Assembly: GCA_964468045.1 (NCBI GenBank)
Contig: CAYXTO010000006.1
Coordinates: 116,625 to 180,624 of the forward strand
Source: JAWKXU01 sp964468045
GTDB taxonomy: Bacteria > Pseudomonadota > Alphaproteobacteria > Sphingomonadales > Sphingomonadaceae
Length of the DNA: 64,000 nt
Direction: 5' to 3'
In this document: positions 32,986 to 41,038 of the stretch, in pieces
Numbering within the stretch: the stretch's first letter is position 1
Layout of the letters: every line of letters begins with the position of its first letter
Program-made: the position numbers and the translations under genes
Notes under the pieces: model-generated
The model's database searches: none
What the model saw: only the letters and a program-made list of their open reading frames with translations
What the model was told of the DNA's origin: nothing

Positions 32986-33285
32986 TCAGTATTTCAGCTG
33001 GCGCTCGTAGAGGTCGCGATAATGCTGGATCCGGGTGACCCGCAGGCCCTGCATCCCCGAACGGTCGACCGCCCGCTGCCAGGATGCGAATTCTTCCAGC
33101 GAAAGGCTGTAGCGTTCCAGCACTTCATCGATCGTCAGCAAGCCGCCATTGACCGCGGCCACCACCTCGGCCTTGCGTCGGACGACCCAGCGCCGCGTCT
33201 CGGGCGACGGTAGGCTGTCGATCGTCAGCGGCTCGCCGAGCGGGCCGATTACCTGAGCCGGCCTGATCTTCTGATTTTCAATCAT
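32986..33285 (-). CDS. sciP: CtrA inhibitor SciP (DUF1153)
   Basis: The start at 33285 gives 99 residues; an in-frame ATG at 33354 would add 23 residues that overlap the upstream gene. GAGGACAGG precedes the start. The conserved block reads IRPAQVIGPLGEPLTIDSLP, then RRWVVRRKAEVVAAVNGGLL and YSLSLEEFASWQRAVDRSGM, ending with TRIQHYRDLY. In Caulobacter SciP binds CtrA-controlled promoters and CtrA to restrict their G1 expression. The gene is preceded by an overlapping small gene and followed by a strong terminator. Confidence 0.9.
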   Translation of the reverse strand: MIENQKIRPAQVIGPLGEPLTIDSLPSPETRRWVVRRKAEVVAAVNGGLLTIDEVLERYSLSLEEFASWQRAVDRSGMQGLRVTRIQHYRDLYERQLKY

Positions 33286-33583
33286 CCTGTCCTCGGTCGT
33301 CGGAACCAGCTCGCTGCGCGGTCCCCTTCGCTCTGCCTCGGGAGGCTTTGCCATTGCCTAAAGCTTTTGGGTTAACGCCGGGTATGGACTCTTCGAATTC
33401 TTTCAGATGAAGCGCGGCATCGGCCGCAAAGCTCGCGTCCGGGCCGCTTTGCTGCAAGGCCATGACCTTGCGCAGATCACGCGCGGCGGCGAGGCGGGCA
33501 CGCAGTTCTTCCCATGACAGCAGGCGCAGGCTTTCGCCTTCCTCGGTCCGTTGGCGCGCCACGACAAGGCGGCGAGAGTTCAT
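33278..33583 (-). CDS. Hypothetical protein overlapping sciP
   Basis: The start at 33583 has GAGG five bases upstream; an ATG at 33598 lacks a good site. The 101-residue protein starts MNSRRLVVARQRTEEGESLR, and has LSWEELRARLAAARDLRKV with an acidic, Gly-rich tail. It overlaps the sciP start by eight bases, with the two start sites using nearly the same GAGGACA-type ribosome sequence. I do not recognise a family. Co-translation with sciP suggests a linked role. Confidence 0.6.
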   Translation of the reverse strand: MNSRRLVVARQRTEEGESLRLLSWEELRARLAAARDLRKVMALQQSGPDASFAADAALHLKEFEESIPGVNPKALGNGKASRGRAKGTAQRAGSDDRGQDD

Positions 33584-33631
33584 CTTGTCCTCGAACATCC
33601 CATCGGCTTAGCCCGAATATGGTCAAGAACC

Positions 33632-33650
33632 GGTAAAGCCGGCCTTTACC
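33632..33650. promoter_or_regulatory. Inverted repeat between divergent genes
   Basis: GGTAAAG and CTTTACC are separated by five bases in the 113-bp gap before mnmA and the sciP operon. It could be an operator or a hairpin; nothing more is visible. Confidence 0.35.
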
Positions 33651-33696
33651 TTCGGTTAGGGTTAGCGCCGCGGGCTTTGCGAGGAGGCGCAGAGCA

Positions 33697-34884
33697 GTGT
33701 ATGGGCGGCCCATCATGCATGCCCTGGCCGCAACCGCGCTTCCCGCCGATCCCGTCGGCCTGTTCGACCTGCCCCGCCCCGCAGCACGGTCGCGCATCAT
33801 CGTGGCCATGTCGGGCGGCGTGGATTCCTCGGTTGTCGCTGCCCTCGCCGCCGCCAGCGGCGCGGAAGTGATCGGCATCACCCTGCAGCTGTATGATTAC
33901 GGCGCGGCGACGGGGCGCAAGGGCGCGTGCTGCGCCGGCGACGATATCCGCGATGCGCGCGCCGTGGCCGACCGGCTCGGGATCGCCCATTACGTGTTCG
34001 ATCACGAATCCGCCTTTCGCGAAGAGGTCGTGGAGCGTTTCGCCGACGACTATCTGTCCGGCCGCACCCCGATTCCCTGCATTCGCTGCAACATGGGGCC
34101 GAAATTCACCGACCTGCTGCGCATGGCGCGGGAACTGGGCGCCGATTGCCTGGCGACCGGCCATTACGTGCGCCGGGTGAATGGCCCGGCCGGGCCGGAA
34201 CTGCACCGTGCGCTCGATCCCGCCCGCGACCAGAGCTATTTTCTTTACGGCACCACGGAGGACCAGCTCGGTTTCCTGCGCTTCCCGCTGGGCGGCCTGC
34301 CCAAGCAGGACGTGCGCGCGCTGGCGGCGGACGCCGGGCTGCGCGTGGCCTCCAAGCCGGACAGCCAGGACATCTGCTTCGTGCCGGATGGCGACTATGC
34401 CAGGATCGTGCGCGGCATCCGCCCGGAAGGCGCCATGCCGGGGCCGATCGTCCATGCCGCGACCGGGGAGGTGCTGGGCGAGCACAAGGGCATCATCCAT
34501 TATACCGTGGGACAGCGGCGCGGGCTGGAGATCGGCGGGCAGGCGGAACCGCTCTATGTCGTCGCACTCGATGCGGAGCAGGCGCGAGTCCTGGTCGGCC
34601 CCAGGGCCTTGCTGGCGGTCGGTGCGGCGCGAATCGTCGAGACCAACCGGATCGGCCCGCTCGACCTGTCCGATCCCGCCCCGCGCCTGACCGCCAAGGT
34701 CCGGTCGCTGGCAAAACCGGTTCCGGTCACGCTGCATGGCCCCCTGGGCGAGGGGGCCAGTGTGGACATCCGCTTCGACCAGCCGGAATATGGCGTCGCG
34801 CCCGGCCAGGCGGCGGTGCTGTATCAGGGCGACCGGGTGGTCGGCGGCGGCTGGATCGCCGGCACAGAAGCGGCATATGGCTGA
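33697..34884 (+). CDS. mnmA: tRNA 2-thiouridylase
   Basis: The GTG start at 33697 has GAGGAGG nine bases upstream and gives 395 residues. The P-loop SGGVDSSV is at residues 39-46. IPCIRCNMGPKF and DSQDICFV carry the catalytic cysteines, and HYTVGQRRGLEIGG is present. It installs sulfur on U34 of Lys, Glu and Gln tRNAs using persulfide from the Isc/Tus relay. The segment MYGRPIMHALAATALPADPV is longer than usual; a start at 33715 is an alternative. Confidence 0.93.
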   Translation: MYGRPIMHALAATALPADPVGLFDLPRPAARSRIIVAMSGGVDSSVVAALAAASGAEVIGITLQLYDYGAATGRKGACCAGDDIRDARAVADRLGIAHYVFDHESAFREEVVERFADDYLSGRTPIPCIRCNMGPKFTDLLRMARELGADCLATGHYVRRVNGPAGPELHRALDPARDQSYFLYGTTEDQLGFLRFPLGGLPKQDVRALAADAGLRVASKPDSQDICFVPDGDYARIVRGIRPEGAMPGPIVHAATGEVLGEHKGIIHYTVGQRRGLEIGGQAEPLYVVALDAEQARVLVGPRALLAVGAARIVETNRIGPLDLSDPAPRLTAKVRSLAKPVPVTLHGPLGEGASVDIRFDQPEYGVAPGQAAVLYQGDRVVGGGWIAGTEAAYG

Positions 34885-34925
34885 ACGCGCCGGTCGCGGC
34901 CTTCCGGCTCCTGCCGCCGCGTCCG

Positions 34926-35279
34926 TCAGTCGTCCCAGGGCTCCAGCACGCAGCCCCAGCTCTTGCGATAGTAAGCCGTCTGCCGCGCCAGCATGGGCAC
35001 GCGCGCCGTAACGCTCTGGGTGTCCTCGTCTTCGCTGAGGAACAGCATGCCCGGCCCATCCTCGACATCGATCGCCGCACGGCACTCGCTCAACGGCAGG
35101 CCGGAGACATAGCGGCAGGTGCAGCCGATTCGCGCGCCATAGGCCGCCCCGATCGTGGAATAGCCCGCGATCGATTCGCGATAGGCGAAGGTGACGACCC
35201 CGGCGCACAGCACCAGGCCGGCGATCGCAAGGACCGGCGGCGACAATCGGCGGCGGGAACGTTTCTTTGCGGTTGCCAT
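34926..35279 (-). CDS. Conserved hypothetical protein with signal anchor
   Basis: The ATG at 35279 gives 117 residues. A basic N-terminus (MATAKKRSRRR) precedes a membrane anchor, VLAIAGLVLCAGVVTFAYRE. The rest shows cysteines in GCTCRYVSGLPLSECRAAID, then SEDEDTQSVTARVPML and SWGCVLEPWDD, so it could form disulfides outside the membrane. I do not recognise a named family. It is divergent from the serine hydrolase by only 31 bp and may be a functional partner. Confidence 0.6.
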   Translation of the reverse strand: MATAKKRSRRRLSPPVLAIAGLVLCAGVVTFAYRESIAGYSTIGAAYGARIGCTCRYVSGLPLSECRAAIDVEDGPGMLFLSEDEDTQSVTARVPMLARQTAYYRKSWGCVLEPWDD

Positions 35280-35310
35280 CGAACCCTGCATGCGGAAGAG
35301 ATGCGCCGCG

Positions 35311-36465
35311 ATGAAACGGCTCGTCCCCCATATCGCCTCGGTTGCGTTGCGGCCAGCCCTGCTGCTGGCGCCCATCGCCGTGCTGGCTCTTGCGGCCTGC
35401 GGCCAGGCGGGCGGCTCGGCGGAACCCCCAGTGAACGAAACCGCCCTGGCAGCGGTCTCGGCCGATCCCGGCGCGCCCCGCGCTCCCCTCGCCCGCGCGG
35501 TGGATGCCCTGTTCACCGCGGACGGCATCGGCGAAACCGACGCGGTGGTAGTGATGCACGCCGGAGAAATCGCGGCGGAGCGCTATCGCGAAGACTATGG
35601 CCCCCAGACCCGTTTCCTCGGCTGGTCGATGTCGAAGACGGTCACCGCGCTGGTCATCGGCATGCTGGTATCGGACGGACGGCTGCATCTCGATGAATCG
35701 CCGCCGATCTCACATTGGCGCCGGTCGGGCGACCCGCGCGGCGAGATCACCCTGAAGCAATTGCTGCAGATGCGCTCGGGGCTGCGCCATACGGAGCGGA
35801 CCGATCCGCCCTATCGCGCCGAAACCGCGCGGTTGCTGTTCCTCGACGGGCGGGACGACATGGCGGCGGAAGCGGAAGCCGAACCGCTCGAGGCGGAGCC
35901 GGGGCGCAAGTTCGAATATTCGACCGCGACCAGCATCGTCCTGGCCGACATCGCCACCCGCGTGCTGACGCAGAGCGAGGATCCGGCCCGGCGCCAGAAG
36001 GTCATGTCGGAATTCCTGGCTGCCCGCCTGTTCGGACCACTCGGGCTGCACTCCATGACGGCCGAATATGACGCGGCGGGAACCATGATCGGCGGCGCGA
36101 TGATCTCCGCCAATGCGCGGGACTGGGCGCAGCTGGGCGAATTCCTCCGCCATGGCGGCAGCGTCAAAGGCTCGCAGATCCTGCCGCGCGGCTGGATCGA
36201 ATTCATGCGCAAGCCATCCCCTCGAGCCCCGGACTACGGCGCGCATCTCTGGCTCAACCGCCCATCCGGCACGGATCGCAACGTCCTGTTCGCCGAACAG
36301 GGCCCGGCCGGCGCGTTCGCGGCGATCGGGCATCTGGGGCAATATGTGATCGTATCGCCCGGGCAGCGGCTCACCATCGTAAGGCTGGGCAAGACCCGGG
36401 AAGAAGAGCGCGCGGCGCTGGTGGCGCGGCTGGCCGAGATCTCGGCGCTTTACCCGGCGAGCTAG
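35311..36465 (+). CDS. Class C beta-lactamase-like serine hydrolase, lipoprotein
   Basis: The start at 35311 yields 384 residues with a signal peptide ending in the lipobox LAAC at residues 26-29. The serine hydrolase (beta-lactamase/D-Ala carboxypeptidase) Ser-x-x-Lys is seen in SMSKTVTALVIGM. The second motif YST is in KFEYSTATSIVL, and the region GHLGQYVIVSPGQRL supplies the third. The protein is probably periplasmic, anchored at the membrane, with peptidoglycan or ester substrates. It shares a tight divergent promoter with the gene at 34926. Confidence 0.85.
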   Translation: MKRLVPHIASVALRPALLLAPIAVLALAACGQAGGSAEPPVNETALAAVSADPGAPRAPLARAVDALFTADGIGETDAVVVMHAGEIAAERYREDYGPQTRFLGWSMSKTVTALVIGMLVSDGRLHLDESPPISHWRRSGDPRGEITLKQLLQMRSGLRHTERTDPPYRAETARLLFLDGRDDMAAEAEAEPLEAEPGRKFEYSTATSIVLADIATRVLTQSEDPARRQKVMSEFLAARLFGPLGLHSMTAEYDAAGTMIGGAMISANARDWAQLGEFLRHGGSVKGSQILPRGWIEFMRKPSPRAPDYGAHLWLNRPSGTDRNVLFAEQGPAGAFAAIGHLGQYVIVSPGQRLTIVRLGKTREEERAALVARLAEISALYPAS

Positions 36466-36470
36466 CCTCG

Positions 36471-36487
36471 TTCCGGTTCAACCGGAA
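36471..36487. terminator. Short hairpin between converging genes; possible repeat remnant
   Basis: TTCCGGT pairs with ACCGGAA across TCA. The plus-strand text CGTTCCGGTTCAAC is shared with the distal module of repeat copy A, so it may be a relic. Confidence 0.4.
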
Positions 36488-36489
36488 AA

Positions 36490-37290
36490 TCACTCCAGCC
36501 GGAACCGCGCCTCCATCACCGTGAAGCACTGTCCGCCCAGCCACACGCAACCCCCTTCCAGCCGGCAATCGAGATGCCCGCCGCGCCTCGATGCCTGACA
36601 GGCGGAAAAAGACATGCGCTCCAGCCGGGCCGCCCAGAACGGCGTGAGCGCGGCATGGGCGGACCCGGTCACGCTGTCTTCCGGCACGCCCGCCCCGGGC
36701 ACGAACACGCGGCTCACCACATCGGTGGCACTGCCTCGGGCGGTGCAGATGAACTGATGCGCGCCCAGCGCGGCAAGGCCGGGCAGATCGGGCCGCAGCC
36801 CGCGCACCGCGGCTTCGTCCTCGAACAGGAAGATCGCGTAGCCATCGGGATGGCTCCAACTCTCCAGCGGCGCGGAGCCCAACAGCTTCTCCGCCTCCGG
36901 CCATGGCGCAGACTGCGTGGCGATGGCGGGCAATCCGAGCTCATACCCTTGCGCCAGACGCCGCACGTCCAGGACCCCGGCGCGCCGCGTGCGGAAGCGC
37001 ACCTCGCTCGCGTCCCGGTCGCTCTGGAGCAGCACATGCCCGGCCGCCAGCGTGGCATGGCCGCACAGGCGCACCTCGCAGGCAGGGGTGAACCACCGCA
37101 GCTCCCAATCCGCCGCACCGCCGGCATCGGCGACCAGAAAGGCGGTTTCGGCGAAGTTGTTCTCCTGCGCGATCGCTTGCAGGAGGCCGTCCTCCGGCCA
37201 GGCTTCCAGCATCATGACCGCCGCCTGATTGCCCGAAAAGGGGCGATCGGCGAAGACATCGACATGCCAGTAGGGTATCGAGCCGGTCAT
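36490..37290 (-). CDS. PhzF-family isomerase-like protein
   Basis: The 266-residue protein has the PhzF/diaminopimelate epimerase-like fold markers: VDVFADRPFSGNQAAVMM, NFAETAFLV, and EVRLCGHATLAAGHVLL. VTGSAHAALTPFW is the second conserved Gly-Ser-Ala block. PhzF-like proteins isomerise or epimerise metabolites, mostly unknown. Its ATG overlaps the CDF gene stop (ATGA). Confidence 0.9.
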   Translation of the reverse strand: MTGSIPYWHVDVFADRPFSGNQAAVMMLEAWPEDGLLQAIAQENNFAETAFLVADAGGAADWELRWFTPACEVRLCGHATLAAGHVLLQSDRDASEVRFRTRRAGVLDVRRLAQGYELGLPAIATQSAPWPEAEKLLGSAPLESWSHPDGYAIFLFEDEAAVRGLRPDLPGLAALGAHQFICTARGSATDVVSRVFVPGAGVPEDSVTGSAHAALTPFWAARLERMSFSACQASRRGGHLDCRLEGGCVWLGGQCFTVMEARFRLE

Positions 37291-38225
37291 GCTTCACCCC
37301 TGCCGGACCGGCGCGGCAGGATATTGGAAGGACCCGGACCCGGATCGACATGCCCTTCCGGATCGGGATGGATAATGATCTCCACATCGGGAAATTCGGC
37401 TTTCAGCTTCGCCTCGATTTCTTCCATGATCCGGTGCGCTTCCCGCAAGGGGAGATTGCCGTCCACCCACACATGGAACTGCGCGAAATCGCGATGGCCG
37501 GACGTGCGCGTGCGCAGATCGTGGACCCCGCGCAATTCGGGGTGCCGGGCCAGCGCCGCCAGCAGCCGCTGCTTCTTCTCTTCAGGCCATTCCCGATCCA
37601 TCAGATTGTCGACGACCTGCCGCGACGCCCCCCACGCTCCCCAGGCCAGCCAGATGGCGATGAGCAGGCCGAACACCGGGTCCGCCCCCGCAATGCCGCC
37701 ATATTGATCGAGCGCCAGCGCCGCGATCACCGCAAGGTTGAGCAGCAGGTCGGACTTGTAGTGGAGATGATCGGTCGCAATGGCGAGGCTGCCGGTGCGG
37801 CGAATGACATGGCGCTGCCAGGCGAGCAAGCCGAGGGTCGCCGCCATCGCGGCCAGCGACACCGCTATGCCGCTTTCGGCCGCTTCCGGCCGCACGCCGT
37901 CCACGAACTGGCCGATGGCGCGCACCGCGATCCCGAATGCCGACAGGGTGATCAGCACGACCTGGATCATCGCGGCCAATGCTTCCGCCTTGCCATGCCC
38001 GAAGCGATGGTGCTCGTCGGCAGGCATCGCCGCGATCCACACGCCGGCAAGGGTGGTCAGGCTGGCGATCAGGTCCAGCGCGGTATCGGCCAGGCTGCCC
38101 AGCATCGCGGCGGAGCCGGTGGACCAGGCCGCCCAGGCTTTCAGCAGCACGAGCAGCACCGCCACACCTATGCTGGCGAAAGCCGCGCTCCGGTTCAGCC
38201 TGCCCCGGTCGGCCGCGGATCTCAT
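37287..38225 (-). CDS. Cation diffusion facilitator (FieF-type)
   Basis: The 312-residue protein has five or six membrane helices. Metal-binding pairs are in LADTALDLIASL and TDHLHYKSDLLLNL, which match the HxxxD and DxxxD sites of FieF-like Zn/Fe exporters. HHRFGHGKAEALAAM is the conserved cytoplasmic loop, and a C-terminal domain with HVDPGPGPSN follows. It overlaps pdxH by four bases upstream and phzF by four downstream, giving translational coupling along pdxH-CDF-phzF. Confidence 0.9.
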   Translation of the reverse strand: MRSAADRGRLNRSAAFASIGVAVLLVLLKAWAAWSTGSAAMLGSLADTALDLIASLTTLAGVWIAAMPADEHHRFGHGKAEALAAMIQVVLITLSAFGIAVRAIGQFVDGVRPEAAESGIAVSLAAMAATLGLLAWQRHVIRRTGSLAIATDHLHYKSDLLLNLAVIAALALDQYGGIAGADPVFGLLIAIWLAWGAWGASRQVVDNLMDREWPEEKKQRLLAALARHPELRGVHDLRTRTSGHRDFAQFHVWVDGNLPLREAHRIMEEIEAKLKAEFPDVEIIIHPDPEGHVDPGPGPSNILPRRSGRGEA

Positions 38226-38833
38226 GGGTACAGCAGCGTGCTGCTCCAGCCGCCGCCTCCGTCGCGGAGGAACTGCCTGCGCTCATGCAGGCGATGGGGC
38301 CGGTCCAGCCAGAATTCGATCCGCTCGGGCGCGAGCCGGAAGCCCGTCCAATGCGGCGGACGTTCGACGCCATGCCCCTCGAAGCGCTGCCGCGCGGCCT
38401 CGTAGCGATCGAGGAAGGTCCTGCGCGAATCGAGCGGCGCGGACTGGTCGGACGCGACGGCACCCAATTGCGAATCGCGATGGCGGCTGGCGAAATAGGC
38501 ATCCGCTTCCGCCGCGGTCACCGGAACCAGCGGGCCTTCGATCCGCACCTGCCGGCGCAGCGATTTCCAGTGGAACAGCAGGGCGGCATGGGGATTGGCC
38601 GCGAGTTCGCGCCCTTTCCGGCTGCGGGAGTTGGTATAGAATACGAAACCGTCCGGCCCATGGCCCTTGAGCAGCACCATGCGCAGCGAGGGAAGGCCTT
38701 CTGGCGTGGCGGTAGCCAGCGCCACCGCGTTCGAATCGTTCGGCTCGCTTTCCCGCGCCTCGGCGAACCAGGCCGCGAAGATGGCGAAGGGATCGTCATG
38801 GGGGATGGCGTCAGCCGCCTGCTCAGCCTGCAT
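38222..38833 (-). CDS. pdxH: Pyridoxamine 5'-phosphate oxidase
   Basis: The 203-residue protein has NAVALATATPEGLPSLRMVL, GFVFYTNSRSRKGRELAANP and LLFHWKSLRRQVRIEG, and ends HERRQFLRDGGGGWSSTLLYP-like; all are PNPOx signatures, with FMN-binding Arg/Lys residues. It makes pyridoxal phosphate. It is the first gene of a coupled operon with the CDF and PhzF genes. A palindromic site lies 25 bp before its start. Confidence 0.93.
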   Translation of the reverse strand: MQAEQAADAIPHDDPFAIFAAWFAEARESEPNDSNAVALATATPEGLPSLRMVLLKGHGPDGFVFYTNSRSRKGRELAANPHAALLFHWKSLRRQVRIEGPLVPVTAAEADAYFASRHRDSQLGAVASDQSAPLDSRRTFLDRYEAARQRFEGHGVERPPHWTGFRLAPERIEFWLDRPHRLHERRQFLRDGGGGWSSTLLYP

Positions 38834-38857
38834 CGCTGGTTCCTGTATGAGAGGTTG

Positions 38858-38873
38858 ACAGTGTTGACACTGT
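38858..38873. promoter_or_regulatory. Operator-like palindrome between pdxH and dnaJ-type genes
   Basis: ACAGTG and CACTGT are perfect inverted repeats around TTGA, at 25-40 bp before pdxH. On the minus strand TGTCAA repeats directly as TGTCAACACTGTCAA. A repressor site is possible; no regulator is identified. Confidence 0.4.
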
Positions 38874-39011
38874 TCTGATCGAAAAAACCCGGACTGCGCG
38901 CATGCCCGGAACGGCGCGCGAAACGCGCCGGGCGGAGCAGTCGGTCAAGGCCGGAGAAAAACGCATCATGTAGGTGCCTAGCCCGCTGTATCGCCGTAGG
39001 AAACCCCTGCG

Positions 39012-39040
39012 CTTGCGAAGAGCGGGCGCGTAACCTAGCT
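39012..39040 (+). promoter_or_regulatory. Candidate heat-shock promoter of the dnaJ-type gene
   Basis: CTTG at 39012 and CCTAGCT at 39034-39040, 18 bp apart, resemble the alphaproteobacterial RpoH pattern CTTG-N17/18-CYTATNT with one mismatch. The ATG at 39048 lacks a ribosome site and would follow the start within a few bases (leaderless). Confidence 0.35.
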
Positions 39041-39047
39041 ATGTGCC

Positions 39048-39998
39048 ATGGCAGATCCATATTCGACGCTGGGGGTGGCGCGCGGCGCCAGCGAAAAGGA
39101 TATCAAATCCGCATATCGCAAGCTCGCCAAGGAGCTTCATCCGGACCGTAACAAGGACAACCCCCAGGCCGCGGAGCGCTTCTCCGACGTGACCCGCGCC
39201 TACGACCTGCTGTCCGACAAGGACAAGCGCGCGCAATTCGACCGGGGCGAGATCGATGCCGAGGGCAATCCCACCATGCCCTTCGGCGCCGGCGGCTTCC
39301 GCAGCGCAAGGGCGGGCAATGGCCGCGCGGGCGGAGGCTTCGGCGGGTTCGGCGGCGGCGAGGAGGTCGATCTCGGAGATATCTTCGAAGGTCTGTTCGG
39401 CGGGCGGGGCGGCACGGGCGGCCGTCGCGGCCCAGCGGGATTTGGCGGTGGCATGGGCGGAGGACGCCCACAGCCGCCGCGCGGCGGCAATGTCCAATAT
39501 CGTCTCACGGTTCCGTTTGCCGACGCCGCCACCCGGCAGGACCAGCGGATCACCCTGGCCGATGGCAAGACCATCGATCTCAAGCTGCCCACCGGCGTCG
39601 AGAACGGCACGCAGATGCGCCTCAAGGGCAAGGGCGAATCGGGGCCGGGCGGCGCCGGCGACGCGCTGGTGACGATCGAAATCCAGCCGCACGCCTTCTT
39701 CCGGCGCGAGGGCGACGATATCCGGCTCGACCTGCCGATCTCGCTGGACGAGGCGGTCAATGGCGCCAAGGTGAAGGTCCCGACCGTGGAAGGCGCGGTC
39801 ATGCTGACCATCGCCCCGGGCAGCGGATCGGGCAAGACCCTGCGGCTCAAGGGCAAGGGATTTTCGCGCAAGGACGGCACCCGGGGCGACCAGCTCGTCA
39901 CCCTGCAGGTCGAGCTGCCCGCCGATGACCAGGACCTGGCGAAGCGGCTCGAAGGCTGGCGGGATCCGCGCAATCTGCGCGGCCGCCTCGGAGTCTGA
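39048..39998 (+). CDS. DnaJ-domain co-chaperone (CbpA-like)
   Basis: The 316-residue protein has a J-domain at 1-70 with the HPD motif (ELHPDRNKDNPQ), then a Gly-rich linker (residues 85-150: GGGFGGFGGGEEVDLGDIF), then the DnaJ C-terminal substrate-binding domain (RLTVPFADAATRQDQRITLA). There is no CXXCXGXG zinc finger, as in CbpA. It stimulates DnaK. The stop overlaps the YihY start (TGATG). Confidence 0.93.
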   Translation: MADPYSTLGVARGASEKDIKSAYRKLAKELHPDRNKDNPQAAERFSDVTRAYDLLSDKDKRAQFDRGEIDAEGNPTMPFGAGGFRSARAGNGRAGGGFGGFGGGEEVDLGDIFEGLFGGRGGTGGRRGPAGFGGGMGGGRPQPPRGGNVQYRLTVPFADAATRQDQRITLADGKTIDLKLPTGVENGTQMRLKGKGESGPGGAGDALVTIEIQPHAFFRREGDDIRLDLPISLDEAVNGAKVKVPTVEGAVMLTIAPGSGSGKTLRLKGKGFSRKDGTRGDQLVTLQVELPADDQDLAKRLEGWRDPRNLRGRLGV

Positions 39999-41038
39999 TG
40001 GCGCAGCCGGAAATCCACGCAGCCGAAGCGCCCGAGGATCTGCCTCCGGCTCACGATTACACGCCGGAAGGGAGGCGGCGGGAAGCCAGGCTCAAGGCCC
40101 GCCTCGGGCGGGTGGTGAGGCAGGAACTCGGCCCGGGGACGCGGTTCGCCGTAGTGCTGAAGCGCGTATTCCTGGGCGCTTGGAACGATGGTTTCATCCA
40201 TGCCGGCAACCTGGCCTATATGGCAATGCTGGCGATCTTCCCCTTCTTCATCCTGGGGGCGGCGATTTTTTCCCTGTTCGGCGAGGAACACGAGCGCGCC
40301 GCGTCGATCGACGCCGTCGTGCTGGCCCTGCCGCCGGTGGTGGGCAATGTGATCGAGCCGGTCGCCCGCAACGTGATCGAGCTGCGCAGCGGCTGGCTGC
40401 TCTGGGCCGGCGGCCTGTTCGCGCTGTGGACCGTGGGCAGCCTGGTCGAAACGATCCGCGACCTGCTGCGCCGCGCCTATGGAACCCAGCCCAGCCAGAG
40501 CTTCCTGCGCAGCCGCCTGCTGGCGAGCGGGATCAGCGTGGCGGCCGTCGTCCTGCTGATGCTTTCGCTGATCGCCCAGGTCCTGATCGGCGCGGCGCAG
40601 GAAGTGATCGATGCATATTTGCCCCAGCTGAGCGACTGGCTGGCGAGCCTTTCGCTTTCCCGGCTGCTTCCCGCCTTCGGCCTGTTCGGATCGATCTACC
40701 TGCTGTTCTACAGCCTGACGCCCGCGGCCTATCGCAAGCGATGCTACCCGAAATGGCCGGGCGCCCTGCTGGTGACGCTATGGTGGGTAGGAGTGACCAT
40801 CGCGCTGCCGCCGCTTCTGCGCAGCGTTTTCAGCTATGATCTCACCTATGGCAGCCTCGCCGGGATGATGATCGCGCTTTTCTTTTTCTGGCTGGTCGGC
40901 TTAGGGATGGTGATCGGCGCGGAGCTCAACGCCGCTCTCGCCGAGCCGGAGAACGAGGAGGACCTGGTGGGCCAAGCCGATAATCGCGCGCGAGCGCGCA
41001 GGACCATCGTCCAGAAAGAGGGAAACGGATCGGAATGA
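39998..41038 (+). CDS. YihY/virulence factor BrkB family protein
   Basis: The 346-residue protein has a polar N-terminus of about 60 residues and six membrane helices, including GNLAYMAMLAIFPFFILGAA and LLVTLWWVGVTIALPPLLRS. The IFPFFILG and YGSLAGMMIALFFFWLVG segments match the family, whose function (permease or flippase-like) is unresolved. It overlaps dnaJ and fabI by short sequences, so the three genes form one operon. Confidence 0.9.
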   Translation: MAQPEIHAAEAPEDLPPAHDYTPEGRRREARLKARLGRVVRQELGPGTRFAVVLKRVFLGAWNDGFIHAGNLAYMAMLAIFPFFILGAAIFSLFGEEHERAASIDAVVLALPPVVGNVIEPVARNVIELRSGWLLWAGGLFALWTVGSLVETIRDLLRRAYGTQPSQSFLRSRLLASGISVAAVVLLMLSLIAQVLIGAAQEVIDAYLPQLSDWLASLSLSRLLPAFGLFGSIYLLFYSLTPAAYRKRCYPKWPGALLVTLWWVGVTIALPPLLRSVFSYDLTYGSLAGMMIALFFFWLVGLGMVIGAELNAALAEPENEEDLVGQADNRARARRTIVQKEGNGSE

